Origin: Candidatus Hydrogenedentota bacterium
Lineage (GTDB): Bacteria > Hydrogenedentota > Hydrogenedentia > Hydrogenedentales > CAITNO01
Assembly: GCA_007124105.1 (NCBI GenBank)
Contig: SLFT01000230.1
Coordinates: forward strand, 1 to 5,999
Length of the DNA: 5,999 nt
Direction: 5' to 3'
The position numbers were made by a program, and so were the translations under genes. The notes under the pieces were generated by a model that saw nothing but the letters and a program-made list of their open reading frames with translations, did not search any database and was not told the origin of the DNA. Below, piece after piece: positions 1 to 5,119 of this stretch. The first letter of the stretch is position 1, and every line of letters starts with the position of its first letter.

Positions 1-171
1 CGCGTCGCCGAAGGTGCCAATCTTTGTGGATTTGGCGAGGTCGGCCGACAAGCCGACGATCTCAGGGTATTGCGCGCCCAGGTCCTTCAGTACGATGCCG
101 TAAATCTCGCGCTGGGTCATTTTATCGGCGTCGTATACTGTCCAGGTAACGGTGCTTTCCGTTTTAGCCAT
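1..171 (-). CDS. tkt: Transketolase C-terminal subunit, start of gene only (truncated by window edge)
   Basis: The first 57 codons of a gene that continues beyond base 1. It encodes the beginning of the pyrimidine-binding (Pyr) half of a split transketolase. Residues 17-40 (KMTQREIYG, then LGAQYPEIVGLSADLAKST) match the usual family opening, in which an R-E-x-Y/F helix is followed by a P-E/D-I-V strand and the D-L-x-x-S-T loop. The ATG at 169-171 lies only 5 bases after the stop of the N-terminal subunit gene. It has a Shine-Dalgarno GGAGA (minus strand of 181-185) at 9 bases, placed inside the end of that gene, so translation of the two halves is probably coupled. In this family the two polypeptides assemble so that ThDP sits between the PP domain of one and the Pyr domain of the other, and two-carbon ketol units move between sugar phosphates. 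The catalytic glutamate and the C-terminal domain lie outside the window. Identity rests on the short N-terminus plus the neighbour. Confidence 0.9.
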   Translation of the reverse strand, partial: MAKTESTVTWTVYDADKMTQREIYGIVLKDLGAQYPEIVGLSADLAKSTKIGTFGDA

Positions 172-176
172 AATTG

Positions 177-1004
177 TTATTCTCCAATCGAAGTCTTCGC
201 TTTTTCGACCAATTCCTGACTCAGGCCGCCATAGTGCCAGGCCGGGTCGCCTTCCATGAAATCCACACCCTTGCCCTTCACCGTGTCGCAAAGCAACATG
301 ATGGGTTTGCCTTTGGCGGTCTGGGCGTACTCGATGGCCTCAGCCAGCTGGTCAAGGTCATGGCCGTTCACCTCGCGCGTGTCGAAGCCGAAGGCGCGCC
401 ACTTGTCCGCGAGCGGTTCCAGACTCATAACCTCCTCGGTGGGCCCGTCAATCATCAGGTGGTTGCGGTCCTGGATGAGAACAAGATTGTCGAGTTTGTA
501 ATGGGCCGCGGCCATGGCCGCCTCCCAGATCGAGCCTTCATTGCTCTCGCCGTCTCCGATGACGCAATAGACGCGCCAGTCCTTTTTGAGCACCCGCGCG
601 CCCAGGGCCATGCCCACTGCCTCGGGAAGCCCGTGTCCCATGGAACCGGTGGACGCTTCGCAGCCAGGCACCTTGAGACTGTCGAGGTGCATGCCAAGCA
701 TGGAATTGGTCTCGTTGAACTTGCGCAGTTCCTCGGGGTCGAAGAAGCCGCGATGGGCCAGCACAACCGCATGGCCGACGCCGCCGTGTCCTTTGCTCAA
801 CACGAACCGGTCCCGGTCTTCCCATTCAGGATTCGCGGGATCAATCTTCATGTATTTCCAATAGAGCAGGGTCAGGATGTCTATCATGCTCAACGAGCCG
901 CCAATATGCGCGCCGCCGGACCAGCCGGTAACGTCGGCAATGTGACGCCGCAGTGTCTTTGCCAGTCCTTGCATTTCCTGGCGTTCTTGTTCGGTTAAGG
1001 GCAT
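177..1004 (-). CDS. tkt: Transketolase N-terminal subunit (ThDP/PP domain of a split transketolase)
   Basis: Cytosolic enzyme of 275 residues, the normal size for the separate N-terminal half of a two-gene transketolase, against about 650 for the fused enzyme. The family transfers a two-carbon ketol group from a ketose phosphate to an aldose using ThDP and a divalent metal. Visible motifs in order: AHIGGSLS at 32-39, RDRFVLSKGHGG at 64-75, H106, the GSMGHGLPEAVGMALG loop at 120-135, the ThDP/metal motif GDGE at 150-153 followed by EGSIWEAAMAAAHYKLDNL and closing at N181, GHDLDQL at 214-220, and TVKGKGVDFME at 241-251 with W256-H257. All cofactor-binding landmarks are present, so the gene looks functional. 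The ATG at 1002-1004 has GGGAG (minus strand of 1014-1018) at 9 bases. The C-terminal partner follows 5 bases after the stop. The actual sugar substrate cannot be read: pentose phosphate, DHAP-type and sulfo-sugar transketolases all share these motifs. Confidence 0.95.
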   Translation of the reverse strand: MPLTEQERQEMQGLAKTLRRHIADVTGWSGGAHIGGSLSMIDILTLLYWKYMKIDPANPEWEDRDRFVLSKGHGGVGHAVVLAHRGFFDPEELRKFNETNSMLGMHLDSLKVPGCEASTGSMGHGLPEAVGMALGARVLKKDWRVYCVIGDGESNEGSIWEAAMAAAHYKLDNLVLIQDRNHLMIDGPTEEVMSLEPLADKWRAFGFDTREVNGHDLDQLAEAIEYAQTAKGKPIMLLCDTVKGKGVDFMEGDPAWHYGGLSQELVEKAKTSIGE

Positions 1005-1046
1005 ATAAACTCACTCCCAGTTTTTCGTTGTTGCCTTGATCGAAAC

Positions 1047-1079
1047 TGTATACAAATCCGCGCGGACGTTGCCCGCAAC
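1047..1079. promoter_or_regulatory. Cluster of three palindromes upstream of the split transketolase (candidate operator/stem-loops)
   Basis: Three perfect inverted repeats sit almost end to end in the 135-base gap between the aminotransferase stop and the transketolase start: TGTATACA (1047-1054), TCCGCGCGGA (1057-1066) and GTTGCCCGCAAC (1068-1079, 5-base arms with a 2-base centre). TGTATACA resembles the GTnnAC core bound by GntR/FadR-type regulators of carbon catabolism; that link is inference from the core alone. The two GC-rich palindromes could instead form RNA hairpins in the operon transcript, which would modulate read-through or stabilise the transketolase message. No run of U follows them, so an intrinsic terminator is not supported. 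I see no convincing -35/-10 pair in the gap. Confidence 0.35.
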
Positions 1080-1139
1080 AATGATACATAATTCATAACA
1101 CGCGGCCCTTGCGCAGTGACGCCGCCCGTCCCATGCCGG

Positions 1140-2399
1140 CTAGTCGCCCCGCTTTTCTTTCAGCGCCTTGAACGCGTCATCGCAAATATCGAGGGTGTGT
1201 TTGATGTCGTCGTCAGTGTGGGCGGTGGACAAGAACCAGTTGTGATGGGAGGTAAAGAACGCGCCGCGCCGTGTGCATTCGCCGCACCACTCCTGTTGCA
1301 GCATCACGTTGTCGTCGTCGGTGATGCGCAGGTACGGCATGGACATCTCGCCGGTGACTTTCATCGCATAGCCGTGCCCTTTGGCGATCTCGACAATGCC
1401 GTCAGTAAGTTTTTTGCCCAGCGCCGCCATCAGGTTGGGGCCGTCCTGTTCTTTTAATACGTTCAGACAAGCCATTGCGGCGGCCATAGACCCGGCGCAG
1501 AACCAGAAGCTGCCCGTGTGAAACACCTTGGCCGCGTCAACGCGCAACGCCTCAATGCCCACCAGCGCGGAGAGGGCGTAGCCGTTTGCGATGGCTTTTG
1601 AGAAACAGATCAGGTCGGGTTTGAAACCGTATTTTTCGCACGAGCCGCCCAGATGCAGGCGGAACCCCGCGCGCACGTCGTCCACAATGACCAAACTGCC
1701 GTTCTTGTGCAGCAAATCCGTCACTTGTTGCCAGTAGCCGTCGGCGGGCAGCGCGTTGTCAGCGAACACCGGGTGATGGTACGGCGTGGCGATGAAACCG
1801 GCGACGTCGTCGCCCACGTCGGCAATGACCCGTTTCAGAGCGTTAACATCATTCCAGGGGATGCGCACAACGTTTTGCAGGTCTTCGGGCAAGATGCCAT
1901 GATGCCCGGGCGCCTGCATCCAGGGCGTGGTGCCGTGATATCCGCCCTGAATGGCGATGATCTTCTTGCGGTTCGTTGCCGCGCGCGCCACCATTACCGC
2001 AAGGTTTGTGACGTCCGCGCCGTTCCGCGCGAAGAATGCCCAGTCCGCAACGGGAATCATATCAATGAGCGTTTCGGCGAGTTCGACCATGCGCGGCGAC
2101 GCCACGCTGTTCGCGTCGGACTGGCGCCATTGCGCCTCGAAGGCGGCATCCACCTCGGGGTGGGCGTAGCCCAGCACCATCGGGCCGTAGGCGCACATGT
2201 AATCGAGGAATTCGTTGCCGTCCACGTCCCAGAACCGAGGGCCCTGGGCGCGGTCCGAAAAGAAGGGATACGCCTCAATGGGCACATAGGGCGCGGGACT
2301 GAAATGGCCATACACGCCGCAGGGGATCGCTTTCACCGCGCGTTTGAACCATTCTGTTGATTGCTCGTAGCTATAGGTTTTCAATCGTGCCTCTCCCAT
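1140..2399 (-). CDS. Class III PLP-dependent aminotransferase (glutamate-1-semialdehyde aminomutase-like)
   Basis: A 419-residue fold-type I PLP enzyme. The N-terminal part follows the GSA-aminomutase pattern, with RAVKAIPCGVYGHF then FWDVDGNEFLDYMCAYGP and LGYAHPEV. Cofactor landmarks, numbered from the ATG at 2397-2399: phosphate-loop NGAD at 126-129 (commonly SGTEA), GGYHG at 152-156 for ring stacking, the PLP-N1 aspartate D240 in IVDDVRAGFR (most relatives have D-E-V), and the Schiff-base lysine K268 in SKAIANG. True heme-pathway HemL enzymes carry a GGG-rich segment after the lysine. Here it reads ANGYALSALVG, closer to paralogues used in sugar or secondary metabolism, so I do not call it HemL. 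Start choice: the ATG lies 7 bases after the upstream stop but has only a weak AGAAG. An upstream TTG at 2435 would overlap the previous gene by 29 bases. An internal TTG at 2382-2384 has the strong GGGAGAGG 5 bases before it and would remove 5 residues. Amino donor and acceptor are unknown. Confidence 0.9.
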   Translation of the reverse strand: MGEARLKTYSYEQSTEWFKRAVKAIPCGVYGHFSPAPYVPIEAYPFFSDRAQGPRFWDVDGNEFLDYMCAYGPMVLGYAHPEVDAAFEAQWRQSDANSVASPRMVELAETLIDMIPVADWAFFARNGADVTNLAVMVARAATNRKKIIAIQGGYHGTTPWMQAPGHHGILPEDLQNVVRIPWNDVNALKRVIADVGDDVAGFIATPYHHPVFADNALPADGYWQQVTDLLHKNGSLVIVDDVRAGFRLHLGGSCEKYGFKPDLICFSKAIANGYALSALVGIEALRVDAAKVFHTGSFWFCAGSMAAAMACLNVLKEQDGPNLMAALGKKLTDGIVEIAKGHGYAMKVTGEMSMPYLRITDDDNVMLQQEWCGECTRRGAFFTSHHNWFLSTAHTDDDIKHTLDICDDAFKALKEKRGD

Positions 2400-2406
2400 G
2401 TCGCTT

Positions 2407-3180
2407 CTATTGGAGATACAGCGGAATGCGGTCAAGAATCAGGTTCGTGTTTTCAATCAGCGGGATCAGGCCCCGCAACTTGATGTCGCTCATGGCAATC
2501 GCGCCGAAGCCGTCCAGCTTCCCGTTAAACAACAGGTTCGCAGTGGCGCAGTCTCGGAACGAGATGGTTGCCGTTGGGTTGTCCGCAGGACCGCGAACAG
2601 CCGCGGCGCCGCCCTTGCCATCGTAAACAATGTGAGCGTGGGGGCCGTCGGGCAACACGGACAGTTGCAACACACCGGCGGGCATCATCTTGCCCACCTG
2701 CATGGCCACTGGATCAAACCGAATCAGTTCACTTATGGCAAACGCCCCTGTGTACAACGACAGGGCCGTGTTCACACGTACATAGGTCTCGTCCTGTAAC
2801 TGCGCGTCGCCTGGCTTCAAGAAATACTCGAGCCGTTCGGTAATCTTCGGAAATTCATTCTTAAGAAAGCCGAGTTTCGAGAAGCCTTTCAAGGGGATGG
2901 GGTTGGCCCGGTTCTCGAACATGGCGTTCAAATGCGCACACGACCAGAAATACAACGATACATCGGCGGGCGCGGTGGTTTCAGGATCGTAAATGCAACG
3001 GCCGTTGTCGAAAGAAAGTCGCGTTGTCATGTTGCCGCGGATGCTGAACCGCACGGACAACGACCACTGTCGGATAATGTCCGCCGCCTGCGCGTCAAGT
3101 GTCGGCAATACTTCCAGATTGCGCAATACCGCGTTCAGATTCAGGCGCGCCTTGATAATGTTATTGACTTTTGATGCCAT
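2407..3180 (-). CDS. Protein with two tandem SCP2-like (sterol-carrier-fold) units
   Basis: First gene of the minus-strand operon, 257 residues, with no signal peptide or membrane segment, so probably cytosolic. I recognise it by pattern only. Residues 41-122 show an SCP2-like order: strand VRFSIRG, then RLSFDNG, then ADVSLYFWSCAHLNAMF, a helix, and the closing ITERLEYFL. Residues 170-256 repeat this order with VYDGKG, then TATISFRDCATANLLFNGK and SDIKLRG, ending ILDRIPLYL. Segments 73-90 and 203-220 align without gaps at an exact offset of 130, sharing F, C, A, N and F (for example C81/C211 and N85/N215). SCP2 domains bind hydrophobic ligands or acyl-CoA in a tunnel, and similar domains occur as accessory modules of enzymes; which applies here is not visible. 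The ATG at 3178-3180 has AAGGG (minus strand of 3187-3191) at 6 bases. The aminotransferase begins 7 bases after its stop, implying co-transcription. The domain call is moderate; the coding call is strong. Confidence 0.8.
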   Translation of the reverse strand: MASKVNNIIKARLNLNAVLRNLEVLPTLDAQAADIIRQWSLSVRFSIRGNMTTRLSFDNGRCIYDPETTAPADVSLYFWSCAHLNAMFENRANPIPLKGFSKLGFLKNEFPKITERLEYFLKPGDAQLQDETYVRVNTALSLYTGAFAISELIRFDPVAMQVGKMMPAGVLQLSVLPDGPHAHIVYDGKGGAAAVRGPADNPTATISFRDCATANLLFNGKLDGFGAIAMSDIKLRGLIPLIENTNLILDRIPLYLQ

Positions 3181-3241
3181 ACCCTGCCCTTTGGACCAGT
3201 AGTAAAACCTTATACTTCTGACACAAGACTATCATAATCAG

Positions 3242-3264
3242 AGGTATGTTTCAAGTTCATACTT
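3242..3264. promoter_or_regulatory. Imperfect inverted repeat, candidate operator of the minus-strand operon
   Basis: AGGTATG (3242-3248) and CATACTT (3258-3264) are inverted arms of 7 bases with one G-T mismatch, separated by 9 bases. The inner five pairs, GTATG/CATAC, are perfect. The centre-to-centre distance of 16 bases is short, though the element as a whole is still in the size range of a dimeric repressor or activator site. It lies 62-84 bases upstream of the first gene and about 30 bases upstream of the weak TATAAG. That would suit an activator site if that -10 is real. Which regulator binds is unknown. Confidence 0.3.
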
Positions 3265-3415
3265 TTTGATTCTATTGAGAACCGGTCTGGAGAAACCGTG
3301 TTTGTTCACAATCAGCCTACACTGTCATAGGTTCAGCTTCCTGCCCCCCGGAATTTATAATGACACTTATAGCGCGTGTACATAGGCAGAGCCAAAAGGG
3401 CCTGCGGTTAAAAAG

Positions 3416-3444
3416 TTGCATTTCCACTTGCGAGCATATATAAT
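3416..3444 (+). promoter_or_regulatory. Sigma-70-type promoter of the Rrf2-sulfate uptake operon
   Basis: A -35 hexamer TTGCAT (3416-3421) and a perfect -10 TATAAT (3439-3444) are separated by 17 bases, the optimal spacing. An A-rich run, GGTTAAAAAG (3406-3415), lies directly upstream and could act as an UP element. The expected transcription start is near 3451, giving a leader of about 30 bases before the ATG at 3480. A 6-base inverted pair, AGTTGC (3414-3419) and GCAACT (3450-3455), brackets the promoter and could be chance. Confidence 0.8.
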
Positions 3445-3452
3445 ACCGAGCA

Positions 3453-3465
3453 ACTCATGATTAGT
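3453..3465. promoter_or_regulatory. 13-base dyad between promoter and ribosome site, candidate Rrf2 operator
   Basis: ACTCATGATTAGT is symmetric at five of six pairs around a central G. It sits from about the predicted transcription start to the base before the Shine-Dalgarno AAGGAG (3466-3471). A protein bound here would block promoter clearance, the usual geometry of an autoregulating repressor. Rrf2 family members commonly bind AT-rich dyads at their own promoters, so the adjacent regulator is the obvious candidate. No second copy with the same sequence was found in the window. Confidence 0.4.
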
Positions 3466-3479
3466 AAGGAGATGAGACC

Positions 3480-3944
3480 ATGCGTTTCTCGAAGAAGTCG
3501 GATTATGCGTTGCGGGCGTTGCTGACGCTCGCAGCCGCGGACAGTAAACAACCCATGTCCATTCGCAAGATTGCAACGCACAACGATATCCCATACCGCT
3601 TTTTGCAGCAAATTGTGTTGGAGCTTCGCGACAAGGGATGGGTTGCCACCCATGCGGGTCGCGACGGGGGCCTTACGTTGAGCAAACCGCCGGACACGAT
3701 TCAGATGGGGGACATTGTGCGTCATTTTGACGGCGTACTTGCGCCGATGGGTTGTGTCTCGACCACGCACTACCAACCGTGCAGCCAGGAGAAAGTATGT
3801 CGGTTCCGGCGCACCTTGCTTGAAATCCGCAATCACACGGCCATGTTGATGGACAAGACCAGCCTGGCCATGCTTGTGCGGGACAAACCGCTCACACGTG
3901 AAGAGGTGTTTACCGAGTCTTTTGTTGACGGCGCGGGGATTTGA
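3480..3944 (+). CDS. Rrf2-family transcriptional regulator with three conserved-type cysteines
   Basis: A 154-residue winged-helix DNA-binding protein, typical Rrf2 length. The N-terminus MRFSKKSDYALRALLTLA is the family signature. SIRKIATHNDIPYRFLQQIVLELRDKGWV (27-55) is the helix-turn-helix, and AGRDGGLTLSKP (59-70) is the wing, leading to IQMGDIVRHFDG. C92, C101 and C107 lie where IscR, NsrR and RirA carry the cysteines that bind an iron-sulfur cluster. The spacing here is C-X8-C-X5-C, wider in the first interval than in IscR, which has C-X5-C-X5-C. Cluster binding is therefore likely but inferred; a cysteine-sensing role like that of CymR is the main alternative. AAGGAG at 3466-3471 is 8 bases before the ATG, an ideal ribosome site. 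The sulfate-binding protein gene follows after 29 bases with no terminator, which implies the regulator controls sulfate uptake and its own synthesis. Confidence 0.93.
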   Translation: MRFSKKSDYALRALLTLAAADSKQPMSIRKIATHNDIPYRFLQQIVLELRDKGWVATHAGRDGGLTLSKPPDTIQMGDIVRHFDGVLAPMGCVSTTHYQPCSQEKVCRFRRTLLEIRNHTAMLMDKTSLAMLVRDKPLTREEVFTESFVDGAGI

Positions 3945-3973
3945 GAATTATAGAGTGACAATCAGGGTTGCTT

Positions 3974-5119
3974 ATGGCTTTCCGGACAGATAATTATATC
4001 GCTTGCTCCTTTGCTTTCCTTTGGGGCGCGTTGTCTTCTGCCAGGACGCGGATCAGGGTTTTTTCCTGGAGTCTTGTGGCGGCGTTTATTCTTGCCGTGG
4101 GATGCACTGTCGAGGACGGCGACCACATTGAATTTTTGCATGTGTCTTACGATCCCACCCGCGAGTTCTATCAAGATTTTAACGCATTGTTTACGCACCA
4201 CTGGCAAGAATCCCATGGACAGCGCGTAACAGTCTTGCAGTCTCACGGCGGTTCGGGCAAACAAGCGCGCTCGGTCATGGAAGGGCTGGAGGCGCATGTT
4301 GTTTCGCTGGCGCTCGCTTACGACATTGACGTTATCGCCGAACGGCGCGGGCTGTTGCCGTCCGACTGGCAATCCCGTCTTCCCGACAACAGCGCCCCCT
4401 ATACGTCTACCATCGTTTTTCTGGTGCGCGCGGGCAACCCGAAAAACATCCGCGACTGGGACGACCTGACGCGCTCCGACGTACAGGTGATAACGCCGAA
4501 CCCGAAAACATCGGGCGGGGCGCGCTGGAACTACCTGGCGGCCTGGGGCTATGCGCTGCATCGGGAACTTAACGGTTTTGGGCGGCGCTCAGATTCGACC
4601 AGTGCCGCTGACGCGGAAGAAGCGGCATACGAATTTGTGAAACGCATCTTCCTGAATGTGCCCGTGCTCGATTCCGGCGCGCGCGCCTCGACCACCACCT
4701 TTGCGCAACGCGGCATGGGCGACGTGTTAATCACCTGGGAAAACGAGGCTTTTCTGGCGCTGGACAAGCTGGCGCGCTTTGACCTGGAAATGGTCGTTCC
4801 TTCTGTCAGTATTCTGGCGGAACCGCCCGTGGCATGGATTGACGCCGTGACGACGCGACGCAATACGATGTCCCTTGCGCGCGCCTATCTCGCGCATTTG
4901 TACACCCCTGAAGCGCAGCGCTTAATTGCAAGACATCATTTTCGGCCGCGGTATCCTGAATACGCGGACGCGGAGGACCTGCGCCAATTTGCGGAGATTA
5001 CACTGTTCACAATAGACGCGGTTTTTGGCAGCTGGCGCGAGGCGCAGACCAGTCATTTCGGGGACGACGGTTTTTTTGACAGGATTTATCTCGAAAACAT
5101 GCGGGAGGAAAGGCCATGA
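3974..5119 (+). CDS. sbp: Sulfate ABC transporter substrate-binding protein (probable lipoprotein)
   Basis: A 381-residue binding protein that captures sulfate (or thiosulfate) outside the inner membrane for the CysTWA importer. Family motifs, numbered from the ATG at 3974: SYDPTREFY at 58-66, QSHGGSGKQAR at 89-99, SLALAYDID at 111-119, SAPYTSTIVFLVRAGNP at 140-156, TPNPKTSGGARWNYLAAW at 174-191, VLDSGARASTTTF at 231-243, TWENEAFLA at 254-262, SVSILAEPPVAW at 277-288, FGSWREAQTSHFGDDGFFDRIY near the end. The N-terminal hydrophobic stretch SLVAAFILAVGC ends in a lipobox-like AVGC, so Cys44 may be lipidated. The leader is unusually long. A later start is possible, for example the TTG at residue 20, which gives a normal-length signal peptide. 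The chosen ATG has AGGG 6 bases upstream; a TTG at 3968 is an alternative. Residues 195-216 hold a short insertion, NGFGRRSDSTS, relative to the enteric protein. Sulfate versus thiosulfate (Sbp versus CysP) is not resolved. Confidence 0.95.
   Translation: MAFRTDNYIACSFAFLWGALSSARTRIRVFSWSLVAAFILAVGCTVEDGDHIEFLHVSYDPTREFYQDFNALFTHHWQESHGQRVTVLQSHGGSGKQARSVMEGLEAHVVSLALAYDIDVIAERRGLLPSDWQSRLPDNSAPYTSTIVFLVRAGNPKNIRDWDDLTRSDVQVITPNPKTSGGARWNYLAAWGYALHRELNGFGRRSDSTSAADAEEAAYEFVKRIFLNVPVLDSGARASTTTFAQRGMGDVLITWENEAFLALDKLARFDLEMVVPSVSILAEPPVAWIDAVTTRRNTMSLARAYLAHLYTPEAQRLIARHHFRPRYPEYADAEDLRQFAEITLFTIDAVFGSWREAQTSHFGDDGFFDRIYLENMREERP

Larger units (their letters stand above)
3181..3479. other. 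Divergent intergenic control region
   Basis: This 299-base stretch separates the two operons, is richer in A+T than the flanking genes and shows no convincing gene. The right half holds a clear promoter for the Rrf2 operon, listed separately. For the minus-strand operon the best -10 candidate is TATAAG (minus strand of 3209-3214), but no acceptable -35 lies 16-18 bases upstream, so that promoter may need an activator or a different sigma factor. An imperfect dyad at 3242-3264 lies just upstream of that site. A second TATAAT at 3356-3361 lacks a good -35 and overlaps a small AT dyad, TATAA-tgacac-TTATA, at 3356-3371. The short open frames crossing this region match no family I know and lack ribosome sites. 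Confidence 0.7.

Noticed and set aside
174..998. A 274-codon open frame on the plus strand antisense to the transketolase gene
   Set aside because: It mirrors the transketolase gene, which has all the family motifs. The antisense translation has no recognisable domain, and GC-rich codons readily leave the opposite strand open.
1068..1079. GTTGCCCGCAAC as an intrinsic terminator after the aminotransferase
   Set aside because: The stem is only five pairs and no U-run follows on the transcribed strand, so termination is not supported.
841..1089. A small minus-strand frame starting in the gap before the transketolase gene
   Set aside because: Most of it is an alternative frame of the transketolase N-terminus, with no ribosome site and no family resemblance.
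1653..2360. A 235-codon plus-strand frame opposite the aminotransferase
   Set aside because: A shadow of a clearly identified gene, with a composition rich in H, R, V and A and no family pattern.
3408..3836. A 142-codon minus-strand frame across the Rrf2 promoter and gene
   Set aside because: It is antisense to a clear Rrf2 gene and the translation has no recognisable features.
3962..4561. A 199-codon minus-strand frame opposite the sulfate-binding protein
   Set aside because: It overlaps a well-supported gene and shows no domain or good ribosome site.
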